A DNA stretch of 64,000 bases from Wolfiporia cocos. Its lineage: Eukaryota > Basidiomycota > Agaricomycetes > Polyporales > Phaeolaceae. Below the pieces are notes generated by a model. The model was not told where the DNA came from, ran no database searches, and worked only from the letters and a program-made list of their open reading frames with translations. Positions 1 through 11,700 of this stretch are shown in pieces; within the stretch, counting starts at the first letter, position 1, and every line of letters begins with the position of its first letter. Position numbers and translations under genes: made by a program. The stretch lies in NCBI GenBank assembly GCA_029448655.1, contig JACCLO010000013.1, positions 2,588,291 to 2,652,290 on the forward strand. Reading direction: 5' to 3'.

Positions 1-580
1 TATACTTCCTTCCTCATGCATTTTTCGTGAGATACTTGACACTTGCACCGATCACCCACTGCCATCTCACCACCTGGCAGCACCAGTATGTACATACATA
101 TAGTATTTGATTTTAAGTTCTGATCGGCCGTGGAACAGCAGTGTCTCATACTACCATTCATACCAACCCCACTGTAGGTCCCGCTGTGCCTGCTCTTTGC
201 ATGCACCGGTGGAGGAGGTGTTGGTGGGGGAGAGTTTTGCGATGATGGGCTTAGGGGCAGGGATGAGGATGGCGAGCGCAAAGATAATGATTACAACAGA
301 TGACACGAATGCCGTTAATGCGGAAGGCCATACACTTCAACTGGTAGTCCTCCCATTAGCACGCATGCATGTTTCAGTACAATGCAAATTTCCATTGGTG
401 TTATACTCCTGGGTCTGAAACAACACAGTCCAATATAGTACTAGCCTTCCAGGAGAAATCGCCCTCACAGGCAACCGCTATTATATGGTCCTTGTAGTAG
501 CAAGGCCTCAGATAAGGTCCTCGCAGCTGCAGGGGCATCAGGTAAGTCCCTTGCAATAGCACTCACCTGGGCACAGCGTC
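1..580. other. Unassigned sequence before first solo LTR
   Basis: No gene is recognised here. The longest open frame (about 100 codons from position 107) has no recognisable domain and no intron context. The stretch runs directly into the 5-base target duplication of the solo LTR at 581-1035. Confidence 0.4.
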
Positions 581-1035
581 TGACACAGACTTGCCTCTGG
601 GTCTACGGCCTATTGAGACATACCAGCACCGCTGGCTAGCACGGGGTACGGTGTCCTGAGTGTCGCGTACGATACTGCCTCAGAGACGGGACCACAGACT
701 AGCGCGGGGATATAGGGCAGAGGTCCTCGACCGTTGGTCGGCCTAGGAAGCACGCAGAGGAGAGGTTGAGTAAGAGGGACACGCCCCAACGTTACAATAA
801 CTGTTCTGAGGCTAATCCTCAGAACGCAACAGACTATATACATGATTGACAACACATGTGCTAAGCCTACCCTAAAGGAGGCCCTACCGCCGCATCAGTA
901 GATAAGATAGCCAGTGTCCATGTACTAATCTATAAGTCAGGTGACCATAGGGGAGATCATGTGATAGGGAGACGTGGATACGTGAGTTCGACCCCGGCAT
1001 ATGGCAATATAAGGGTCACGTGGAAAGCCGTGACA
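581..1035 (-). repeat. Solo LTR, TSD GCGTC
   Basis: The 455-base unit reads TGTCACGG... from 1035 on the minus strand and ends ...CTGTGTCA at 581. It is flanked by the direct repeat GCGTC (576-580 and 1036-1040), as expected for gypsy integrase. It carries the shared promoter plan in minus orientation: TATA-like box near 835-842 and a perfect stem GTTCTGAGG / CCTCAGAAC at 810-832. A tRNA T-arm-like segment (GAGTTCGACCCC) lies about 40-50 bases inside its minus-strand start. Confidence 0.85.
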
Positions 1036-1436
1036 GCGTCCTTGCAAGAACGTGTCCCTTGGGCACTTGCTATTGTGTGGACCTGGGATTATACATGACT
1101 ATACCAGTCTGGCTACATTTACAGGACTTGCTAGGTATATCTACGTAGATATGAGTATATCTACGATCTTGCACTTTGCTGATGACCGTGTCGGTGTTTG
1201 CTTGTCGCATGCCTGTGAGAGTCACGGCATCTGTTGAGGCACCAGATATGCAGAGGGTTGTGGGTTTCACATGCGCAGGATATCCAAATATTGAGAGACC
1301 TCCGAGTCTGTTGCTGCAGAGGAGGCACCAAGGGGACGCGACATGTCACGATGTGACCGGTCATCAGGTGATGCTCTCGATCCACATCAAGTGTGGCGTG
1401 GGAATACATATTATGTGATATCGATCATGTTCGAAC

Positions 1437-2672
1437 GGACGACGCTTCCTATCCAGACAGCAACTCGAACGATTTCCCGTGGCGTGCGCTCACTGGCGCC
1501 GCAATACCAACATTGTTTCAGCATATATTCGACGAATTTGCGGGCATGAGGCATCAGCCAGATCCTGTTGAAAATCGTGTAAGTTGATGCCACCCTTTCG
1601 CTGAACTGACGGTACTTGCGCGCCACTGAGTCAAGTACGGAGGTACTCGTAGGGCGAATAACTCCTTGCCCTTCGAGCCCTTTTCTGACAGGCGCCAGAT
1701 GGCATATATTGCATCATCACATCGACTGCGTATACCGCGTATCGGGTATGGAGTGCTGGATTCCCGTATTTTCGTCGGCAGCATACGGCAGCAAACCAGT
1801 TTGCCTCCTTCGAGGCGGCATGACCTCTGAGATGCAGCAATACTTCTCCATCATGCCTGTTGGGCACATTTAAGCCCTTTACATTGTGCAACAGCTCTGT
1901 TATGGTAATCTATCTCTCCACCGTGCTAGTGATTTGACTTCGGGGGGCTTGGAGCCAACGAGATGCACGCCGTTCATTCACGATTGCATCACATTATGTT
2001 GTACCACACGACAGTGTACTTGCATACTGGTGTTATTGATCAAAAGGTATGTTATGCAGTCAGTTTCGTAATCTCCTGAGACGCTTCGTATCCAGACAGC
2101 AACCCGGACGATTTCTCGCTGCGTGCGCTTCCTGGCGCCGCGATACCAACATTGTTTCAATATATATCGACGAATTTGCGAGCGCGAGGCATCAGCCAGA
2201 TTCTGTTAAAAATTGTGTAAGTTGATGTTACCGTTTCGCTGAGATGTACTTGCGCGCCACTGTGTCAAGTACGGAGGTACTCGTAGGCCGGACAACCCCT
2301 TACCCTTCGAGCTCTTTTCTAACAGGCACCTAGTGGCGCTCAACGGTCATATTGACTGCGCACATCGCGTATCAGGTATGGAGCGCTGGATTCAAAGCGG
2401 CGGCATGGCCTCTGAATTGCATGAAGACTTCTCCATCATGCCTGTAGGGAACACTGAAGCTCTTTACATTGTGCAACAGCTCTGTCATGGTAACATATCT
2501 TCACCGTGCTAGTGATTTGACTTCCGGGTGCTATGAGTAAGCGAGTTCACGTCGTTCATTCACAATTGCATCCTAAAAGGTTGCGCCACACACCAACGTA
2601 CTTGCATACTGGATAACATCAGTGAAAGGCAGTTTGCTATCGATTAATATGCAGCCAGTTTCCTAATCTCTC
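1437..2672 (+). repeat. Diverged tandem duplication, possible exon pair
   Basis: Two head-to-tail copies of about 600-640 bases are visible (about 1437-2078 and 2081-2672). They share long stretches such as the segments starting near 1450 and 2093, the motif CCAACATTGTTTCA, and a GTGTAAGTTGATG junction that looks like an intron donor. In copy 1 one frame reads a protein-like segment (DFPWRALTGAAIPTLF) that ends at the GTAAGT; copy 2 has shifted frames. I infer two copies of a decayed gene fragment. I do not recognise the family. Confidence 0.5.
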
Positions 2673-4254
2673 TTCTTCAGATGCTGGTATTGGCCTTGAG
2701 GTAAGGCTTGTTTCACTGTGCCACTCGCGGAGTATGAACGTTGGAGATGGCTATTGTATATGCGCCAAGTCTGCGAAGGTGAGTCCGCCATCAGCTTGCC
2801 ACCGCCAGTCAGATGTCGCATTATAGCCACACGTAGGAAGATCCTCAAAGACATACAGAGTGATCTGCCGCCGTCTCATGTCTGTCCTCTGTACGTCCCA
2901 CCTTGTCCTACCTCGCTGCATACTACCGTGCTTACCGCTCCAGTGTATCGGGTCATCGATGTTGAATCCCCTCTCTGGTACGCTCCACTCTCGGCTGGCT
3001 CTCAGTCGTTGTTGCTGGTCTCGCGCCCACTGCCATATCGGTATCGCGACTGTCTCTGCGTGGTTTGTGTGCTCCCTGATGCCGCACCGGTGCTCAGCAC
3101 CCCCCTGCGCTCGATGCTAGCTCGGTACACGAGAGCCACATCGCGCCGCGACGACTACTACAAGCTGAACGCCCGTAGCCATGAAGAGTATATAGCCTGG
3201 GCGTGCGGGGGTTCGCTGAGGGCAAGCGCAAGTCAATCGTTCCATACCCGGTCCGACATGAGGTGAGTTCTCAAAGCCGTATCTGAGCAATATAATGCTC
3301 TAGCGGTCAAGCAGAAGAGTGGAAGCGTTTTGCGAGGAACCCTGCCCCTAATCAATTCATTTGTATCTGGCCAATTGATACTAACGGACAGGGTATATGT
3401 GGACGTGCAGGCGATGCCACAGCTATCAAGAAACACATTGATTCCAGCCATTTCCCCACTCTGTGAGTCCGAATGTTCGAATACAGTTCACGCATACCTG
3501 ATGGTCGTTCAATAGATCACTCACTTGTCATGCATGTGGATTATTGTTAACACAGAATGGCATGTTAGTCGCCCATCTGTCAACTCAGTAAGCCTCCTAT
3601 CAGCTTCATTGTTCAACGGGATATTCAATACTCTTGCATCTCCAGCGTACCTCCGGTAGGAACTTCTTGCCCTCACTGCGGTCGCGTATTCGCGAATGCT
3701 ACTCTGACCCATGACCATTCAGCAACAGCATGGCTTCCCATCTAATCGTTAAATTCAGCTCAACATCAAAGTGTTATGAATTCCAAATTCGCTGCTAACG
3801 TACGTCCGTATAATTGTTATTTCCCTCCCGAAATGTCCATGACAGTCTATTCTATACTGACATCGATACATGTCGCTATATTCATACCGTACATCGATAT
3901 AATTCTGTTGTGTCTCGTAAAGGACCACAAGTATTTCGTTATAGTTCGCATCTTCAAGTCATAGTAGGATCATAATGATATTCCGTATAGCAACACAGAC
4001 GATGTGAGAACCTGGCAACTTGCTGCCAGTGCCCAATTGCTTTGCGCCTTCTGCGGTTCAATATTCCCTATTGAGCATGCGATCGCGTGTTCACCCAAGA
4101 GCCTGCGCAGAGACGGCTGTCCGTATCCCTGTCAACGTTGTCGGTGACAAGTCAAATACTGTCCCAAATACATGAGTGAATCCTCAATACACTTGAGTTT
4201 GATTCCATTAGCCGGCCAGAACACTCAGCGATACATGCAGGATCACCATGATAA
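2673..4254. other. Gene-poor interval with one unassigned open frame
   Basis: An open frame of 182 codons (2718-3266, plus) is present, but the translation is rich in Pro/Ser/Arg, shows no motif I recognise and has no supported splice context. The remainder to 4254 is AT-richer sequence with short open frames only. Nothing here is supported as a gene. Confidence 0.3.
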
Positions 4255-6374
4255 TCACGGGTTTAAGTTTTGATGCGTGAGAACGCGGAAAAGGTGCGCA
4301 TCATGCTCCTTCTCTATAAGCCCTCCCCGCTTCACTCCACGGTGCCAACCTATGGTTTGCTCATCCAGGAGAATATCGCTAGGATACCGCACTTCACCAT
4401 CCTTCCCGCACCAGTCAAAGTCGACCAGCACAATCCCGTCTCCCACAATTAACACATTCGGAGCACGCAAGTCACCAAACACAAACCCGTCCTGGTGCAA
4501 CGTCGTGACTGCGCTGCGGAGCGACTGGATGTGTGTGGGATCCATCAGCGCACCATCGACCTCGCTACCCTCAACAAAATCCATGACGACAACCTGCATC
4601 CCGATGCTAGGCTCGTGCGCGCAGTACCGAAGCTTCGGGGCCTGTGGGGGCGAGGCTCTGGCGAGCAGCTCGTGCGCTTTGTGATTGTACGTGTACGCGA
4701 ATTTGACGACGACCTTTGCTATCTCAGACTCGCTCTCGGCCTCTGCTACGAATACCGCCTTCTCGTTGATGTAGGGAACAAGGCGCTCCCTGTACTTGAG
4801 CACGACCTTCTTGCCTGCGCTGTCGCAGTATGTGGTGAAATGGGGACCAATGAAAGAGGGCACGTGCAGTGAGCGAACACCTGCACTGGCAGTGGAAGCA
4901 CGAGTAGAACGGCGAGCGACCGAAGGCGCTGGGGGAGAAATGGCTTGAACCAGCTGTGAATAGTACTCGTCGAGATCTTTAATACACTCCTTCAGCGCGC
5001 GAAAGAGTCTCGCGACACGGTAGCCGGCATCATCGAGCGGTGAGCGGCGGTTCTGGCCTGGGCGAGGGATGATGCTGATGTAGTCCGTGAGGGTCTGTGC
5101 GATTAGGTTGTCGGCATACACAGCGCCGCTGACGATGATGTTCGGGCCAGCTATCCCTATGAGGAATGCGGGACAGCAACACACTTGTCGGACAGGCAAA
5201 GCCTAGGATCAACACATTAGCATTACAACGGGCAGCGCTGCGAGCGACACACCTCGTCAGACGAGTATATAGCCACGTAAGCGCACTCAGCCTGGGCAAT
5301 TGGATCGCAGCCGCCCTCCCCAATCTCGGCCTTTACCTCGGTGATCGCGACAACGGTGCGGAAGCCATCAAGCACCTTCGAAGAGAACACGACACCGTCT
5401 GGTTGTAGTTTACCGGAAATATAGGAGAGTGTTGCAGCCACGAAAATGCTTGGATGTACTGCCAAACCCATCTCGGACGTTTCAATCTTTCGCTCGTCTT
5501 CAACTTTGTAGTAGGCAGCGGCCTGGGTGACGAAATTTTGCGCACGATCAAGCTCTTCGTGAGTAAATTCTTGAGGATCGGCCATCATCTGGATGAACTT
5601 GGCATACACTGGATGATAGATAGCGATTGGCGGGGGCGTCAGTCCGAGAGGCCGGCAGTTGTAGAGAGCATCCAGACGGGTGCTCTTTTGGGTCTCGATA
5701 CGCTGCGCAAGGGTGGCGCCAGTCGAGGGAGATCGTCGTGATCTAGCGGCTGCAGCAATGTTTTCGCGACCTAGTATATGTTCTTAGGGGAGAATACTGC
5801 GTTCCAAGATAAAGTTGACTGACGAATTTGTGCATCCGACTCGTTCACTTCTTGTAAATGATACAGCGATGGTGGGGGAGCTCGGGCCACGATGGCTAAT
5901 AGAAATGCTGTAATACGCGAGGGATAAAAGAGTTCGCAGACGCACTTAGCACGGCAATCACATTCTCCGGCTTCGTCAAGCTTTTCATCATCTTACGACG
6001 GGAGAAATCGCATGCATTTTCCTCCATGTACGCGTCATCGACGACTTCAAATTGTTTCTTCATAGCTTGTGCGGTTCCATGGACGGGCCCGAGCGATTCT
6101 AAGAGCTGTAGGAAAATCAGTACAGAAGATAACGATATCTCAGGCCACAATCAAGTTGTCGCACCTCAAATATTTCCACAGTCATCTCACTGTCTGGATG
6201 GATTTTGAGGCGATATGACTTGACACGAACCTCGTCGATGACAGCATTAATCAAGTCGGATACATAGGCGCGTTCGGATGGGAGATACTCGTAGAAAGTA
6301 TTCGTCAGATACCGATACTTGTCGGCAGTGGCAAGCAGAATAGGAACGTCAAACGAACGAGGTTCTCCGGACAT
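4255..6374 (-). CDS. Fungal-type protein-kinase-like protein, multi-exon
   Basis: Exons read leftwards from an ATG at 6374 to a TGA at 4255-4257. Exon 1 (6374-6165, 70 codons) joins exon 2 (from 6105) across a 59-base GT-AG intron. The last intron is 5252-5203 (50 bases) and keeps frame into the final exon (5202-4255). The junction between about 5900 and 5770 is unresolved; 5770 is a likely acceptor. The middle exon carries EIGEGGCDPIAQAE and the last begins with CCCPAFLIGIAGP, both typical of a large Agaricomycete family. The C-terminal lobe has VFGDLRAPNVLIV (catalytic-loop-like, HRD replaced) and LVDFDW in place of DFG. From the family I infer a kinase fold; activity is uncertain because canonical motifs are altered. 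It is the only gene in the window with intact splice structure and no transposon character. Confidence 0.75.
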
Positions 6375-8488
6375 GATGACGGAGGGGTAACGGAGACGCT
6401 TGCGTTGTGGTGGATGCGATTCTAGTTGAGTGTGCTATGCTACTCTGCACGTTCTACGCAAAGTTGAGGTTTGGGTTGGTGTTTGGAATATGACGTTCCT
6501 GGGATGTGACGTTCCCAGGCGCTGGTGACGGCACAAAGCCGTCACGCGGAAGTCACAGTCTACAAGGCTGTAGCGCCGATTCCGGCATGGCCCGCTACGT
6601 TTTCGGCTCTACTGACACAAGCAACAGACTAGCACTCAACCGGGGGAAGGGGGCTCGCTCAAAGGCGCCTTCCTGGTCCCGGGACCACTAGCCGTCAAAG
6701 GCCAAGACAAGTCTGAGGTTTACGCTCAGACTGCCTGGCATATATACTCCTAAGATATTTGTACATATTTGTGTACGGCGGCTCAGAGGCCTCTACGTAC
6801 TGGTATCTAACTGGCTATGAGCTACGGGCCGGTAATGGCATCGGAGCGCTGGCATGCGAGGATGTCCATGGCGACGTAGTGTATAAGGGGCGGATCTAAG
6901 GAGTAGCCAATCTGTCGGGTTCGATCAGTGGTTCTCGTCGATCGTAGGTGCGCCGGTAATGGCGGGGTTCTAAGTCCGTGATCGGGCGTGGTCTGCCACG
7001 ATCGGGGTATAGCGCTCTGTGACTGGTAGGGTTCTCAGTCGTGCAGAGCCTGGGGTTATTATCCCTGCCTGATGTACTTGTAGGTCAGGGTGCGTACGGG
7101 GTATAGTATAGTGTCTATGCCAGTAATGGCGAGTGTCCGTGCGTTGGAGATGCGAGGTGCTAGGTTTAGTGTTCTGGGTCACGTGTGAGTGTAGACCGTA
7201 CTTCCTAGTCGGCGTATAGCGTAGTGTGTGGTGGCGGTTTAGCCTTTAGTTGTACAAGGCGTACCGTCGTGCTATCGTAGCCTGTTGGACTCTAGGGATC
7301 GGCTCGTGACTCCGGGGTTTAGGGACTAGGCAGCGTATGGTTCTTGCTGCCGGGACTTGGACTGAGTTTAGGGTTAGACTGCTGGTGGCCTGCTAGTGCC
7401 CGTAGTGTCCTGTATAGCGGAGGGCTTCTACTAGCGTTGCCGTAGGATTCCAGCTGGGCTCGGATGGAGTGCTGTAGCGTGCTTATGGCGTGAATGGGGT
7501 GTCAACCTAGCGTGGTCTACTAGGCTTTGAAATTGGCTTGTGACATCTACTGAGTCGCCAAATCCGTGCGATGTATGGTTATGGGTGTTTTGAGACAAAT
7601 CATCATTTGTGAAAACCGAGCACGCGTTGCAATGAACACGTAATCAATATAAATTGCAACTAAATACAATCAATTGTAAGCAAGTTGTAACGCGTGCGCG
7701 GCGCTTCCAATCGAGGTCAGGTGATTGCTGAGGGTGTTCCAATCGCCGGGAGGCAGGGTCAGATTGCAAGCCCATTGCAATTGCTATGGAGCGTTTTAAT
7801 GAGTTACAATTATTCCTGCTACCGAAGGTAGTGGGTTCTTATCATCGTGAATTCGTCAAATGAACATACAACTTTTGCAAGGCACCTAATTTTCGTTTCA
7901 TATTTCGACGCCTGTGGCTTATCCCATTGCTAAGCATGTGAAACTTTTGCCTTTTGTGTTTTGCCACGTTGGCCTCGGCATCTGCCCTTCATGAGGCAAA
8001 AAAGACGGCTTGCCTTCCTCATCAAGCCTCGCCTTGCTGTTGTCGGCTCGTATGCTGGAATACCTGCCAACTTTCTCGTTGATTCTGATGCTGCACAATT
8101 GCACATCTCTTTGTCCACAGTGCCAGGTAGAGCAAGTTGGGTGTGAAGCTGACGTCCACAAGCTGTCATGCATTCTGGGCTGGATCAGTATGTCGTGCCT
8201 GGCTTCACATGGGGGGATCGGTGACTCACCGGATGTGGGGAGGCAAGCAGGTCGTGCTCGATGATGAAGTGGTGTGACGGGTATGTCACGACACTGCTTT
8301 TGTGTGGGCAGACGCATATCTGTCTGGTGAGGCAGAAGTGTCGTTCAGCCTGGCGGTGGAACGCGAACCAACGAATGGATGTACATACACATGTCCGATG
8401 GCAACATCCGCTGCACACGTCGTGAATGGCATGGGTGAGGTAAGGAGTGGTGAGACACCGTGGGCCATGAGGAGTCATTATATGAAGT
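6375..8488. other. Degenerate interval with LTR-like remnants
   Basis: A stem-loop (GTCTGAG / CTCAGAC, about 6717-6738) followed by a TATA-like box (about 6750) in minus orientation marks an old LTR, but I could not find matching target duplications. From about 6880 to 7560 the plus strand is G/T-rich with recurring CGATC and GGTTCTNAGT words. From 7600 to 8490 short open frames on both strands overlap without recognisable domains. No gene is supported. Confidence 0.4.
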
Positions 8489-9029
8489 GTTGATGTCACA
8501 GATTTATTCTGGGGCATCACTGCTATTTTTTACAGGATTATTACGCTATTCTACACCTTGTAAGTAGCCATCCTAAGTAGTGTCACACCCCCTATCCATG
8601 GGCACCATTACTGGCACCACCCTCTATGCGGAAGCGCCCTTACAGGCGTCTTCCATCACATTATGCCAGAGCGCCATTACTGGCGTCTCTACCATTATGC
8701 CACATGGCTCGGCGCCATTACTGGTGCCTTGTCATTATGTTACTTTTCCTCTACGTTACGCGCATGGACTCTCACACCTTAGGGCAGGCTCGTAGGTACT
8801 GGTGCACCCCCATGTATATATGCGCAAGCATGAGGACTTACATCCTCATGTTTAGCATTCTCAACGTAGGGTAATGGAAACCCTCTTTCATGCTATCCCG
8901 TGGGCTGCTGCTCCTTTATTAGTCCTTTGACCTGCTTGTCTGGGGACTGTCACAAGAATTCTCCTAGTTTCCCTATATTTCTTACTATTTTTCCGGCAAT
9001 TCTACGAATTATCTACGACTTCTAGACCA

Positions 9030-9428
9030 ATAACTACGAGTGGATCGAAAAGCGGGGACTTCCGAATCCTAAGGATGTCCACTGCACAGAGAAAAAGTGG
9101 GACTGGTTCTTGGACGTCGACAAACAGATGAACGCCACCCACAAACATCTTTTCCGTCTGTGGAAAGCCCCGGACGCAACCACCACGGCACCCATAATCA
9201 CCAAATTCACCAAATTAATCATCGACTTCGACGATCTCTCCACACACCTGGAGCAAAGGGTCCATCAGGACTCCATGAAGAACTAAGATCTCCGCCACCT
9301 CGAAAAATATCTCAGGAGGGTGGAGCACGTTTTTGGAGACCTAGACGTAAAGCAGCACGTTACATACTTGAAAACCCATTTAGTACATAACGGACTCAAC
9401 TTCGACCTCGGCAAGCCCAAGTTGTAGT
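9030..9428 (+). pseudogene. Family 1 ORF0 remnant (copy A)
   Basis: This matches the C-terminal half of the ORF0 in copy B (23336-24072), including DVHCTEKKWDWFLDVD and FGDLDVK, and ends FDLGKPKL before TAG. The first half is lost in the deletion that also removed most of the 5' LTR. An in-frame TAA sits where copy B has a Glu codon near 9284. I do not recognise the protein. It lies about 150 bases upstream of gag as a separate frame. Confidence 0.7.
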
Positions 9429-9753
9429 AGATAGAAAGTCCTGATAAGGCATATCATTCCGGTGCATGGCATTGACTGAAAGTCCTGACAAGGCATTTAA
9501 GTCCTTTAAAGGCACTTGTTCTTTCTGAATTATCGTTTAAGGAAGAACAGCTCAAGCTGACGAATACTACTCAGCAATGGTGTCATACACAATCGTCCAA
9601 GGCGCTTTGTACAACACCCACAAGGTGGCTACGGCCTACTGCCCCGCCGTTGGCAAGCACGCGTGGCCCGGAGAGCAGACCTGCTTGATGGACTACCTGT
9701 GAGTCGTATTCGGCATCAGAGTTAGGGGGAGTGTCACAACCTTCAACTCAATC

Positions 9754-10234
9754 TGACCCAAATACTCTGGGTCATACCTCAACGCATACGCCCTACTCCT
9801 TTAGCCAGTACCTTGCTAACCAAGAGGATCTAAGGTACCCAGAATCCTTAGTCGTCGTCGAGAATAGATGGCTTCAGACTGGCAAGTACAAGAGCACGCA
9901 GCGAGGCATGGAGTATAAGTGCCCGAAGGCATAGTCGAGAATAAAGGTTCTGGAGTACTTGAGTACCAGAACCCTAGTTTATATACATGAGAGGAGCGCA
10001 GTAACTACTAGTGAGTACTCTTGCCCTAAAGTGCATGGCCTGTGCGCATGCGCCTAAACGATCACGGTACCTTAGCGTACGTAATCACATCACATGTATA
10101 GTAGAAGGGTAGCCGCGCGTTAGCTACTTGGTCATATGCGCCAAGATGGGCGCGCACGTGACGGCGAGTCCCTAGGTCGTGAGTTCGACCCCCGGTAATC
10201 GTATAATAAGAGGCGTCACCGGAAAAGTGTGACA
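9754..10234 (-). repeat. Solo LTR in gag, TSD CAATC
   Basis: The 481-base LTR starts TGTCACAC at 10234 on the minus strand and ends TGGGTCA at 9754, between direct repeats CAATC (9749-9753; 10235-10239). Copy B shows the uninterrupted gag site. It has a TATA-like box near 9985 and the stem GTTCTGG / CCAGAAC at about 9947-9971. A T-arm-like segment lies at about 10178-10197. Confidence 0.9.
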
Positions 10235-10274
10235 CAATCCCGGCGCACGTGCGCCCGTTCCTAAACGTAAACTA

Positions 10275-11700
10275 TCACAAGACTAACTCGCCGTGCTATG
10301 CTCCTAAACCCCTAGGCGTAGCCTTTGACTCGGCTATGTCGAGGGAGAACCCAAGTGCGTATTATAATAGAGGCAAGCCCTCAGACGAGGCGTCGATGTT
10401 GGACGAGACGACGAGGCAGGGTGGGCACTCAGCAGGCAAGGTGTAATCGAGTCGGGCCTAAGCCCTACGATGAGAATATTAGGTCTGAGGTGTTAAGACC
10501 TCAGACCGGACTATATATACATGAGTGGACAGGTAACTACTAGGTATCTACCTGCCCTAACGTAAATGTCCGTGCGCAGCCCTATCGGCGTTGCTAAGAC
10601 GTCGTTATGTATATGTAAGCGGCCGGCCAGTAATGGCGGCCGCCGATCTGTCATTGACAAGGTGTCAGCGGCCCGGGCTAAGGGGACGCTTCGACGCGGT
10701 GTCGTGATCGTAAGGTCAGGTGCCGCTACGCGGTCACCTGCCTACGCGTCGTGATCACGTGACTTACTCTTCAGTACGCGATACACAAGTCGGACGCGTC
10801 CCGTAATGGGCGCGCCGCATGGCTTAGGCTTCAAGGGCTTTAGTGAGGGCCCTTGGACTCGTATCTACGGTGTACCACATGTCTAGACAAGGGAAAAGGT
10901 AACCGTTACCTTTCTTGTGACATCACCCCCTCGTCTACCTTCATGGGCTCCATGAAGTACCTATTCGGCCTTCTGTTGGTATTCTTCAGGTCTAGCGTGC
11001 CACCGCTGACCAGGTTTCCAAGCCTATAAACTGCCTTGTCAGGCAGAACCCGTAGGTTTTTGTTTTTCTTCATCCGGTTATGCGCTAATTCCTGCCTTCG
11101 GCCTTGCTTAAGGGCCATGCCGGAGGGTACCGGAGGCATGTCGGGGTACGCTATGGATGTGGCGGCCTTGCTTAAGGGCGGTGCCTGGGGTGCGCCCGCG
11201 TTTTTACGCCTTTGCGGGGCTTATGCTTGTATGTGAGAGTGGCGGTGTCGGAGAGGGGTCCGGTTGCGTTCCGGTCCCGGCGCGGTGCTGTGTACTTGGA
11301 TGGCCTATCCCAGCGTGCGCTGCTGCAATCCCTAGGTGTGCGTGTTTTTCGCTATCCTTTGTTTGCTCTCTTTCTCACTTCGCTGGCTGCTCCGGTCGTC
11401 GTCTTATGCCTAAGCGGGCGGATGGCGACGTCGCGGTCCGGAGGGCTGCGGGGGGTCAAGCGTTGTGGCGGTGGATCCTTGCCCTTGCGCGTTGGCTTGC
11501 GCGTTGGATCCTCAAGCTTTGGCGGGCCTGCCCGTTCGGCAGGTCCTGGCCTATTGTTGAGGTACGTGCCGTTTTTGCACGTCCTCGCCCTATGCGCCGA
11601 GAGGTTGGGGGCCTCTCCGCAGGGTTCGGCGTTGCTCCTTCTGCACTAGCCCTCCGCGTCCTTGGCAGGTACGTGGGGCCTTCTCGCGTCTTACGGAGGT
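10275..11700. other. Foreign DNA inside gag: LTR-like part plus GC-rich block
   Basis: Copy B has no counterpart. The left part (about 10280-10921) has a minus-oriented LTR promoter (stem GGTCTGAGG / CCTCAGACC at about 10481-10506, TATA at about 10514) and ends GTGACA near 10921. The right part (about 10922-11700) is strongly GC-rich with overlapping open frames on both strands, including one of 185 codons at 11157-11714. None has a recognisable domain, and I do not call a gene. Confidence 0.45.

Noticed and set aside
2718..3266. 182-codon open frame as a host gene
   Set aside because: No recognisable domain, unusual composition and no splice or homology support; mentioned only as unassigned.
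7919..8520. Several minus-strand frames of 60-132 codons
   Set aside because: They overlap one another in different frames and share no motif; likely chance frames in G/C-balanced sequence.
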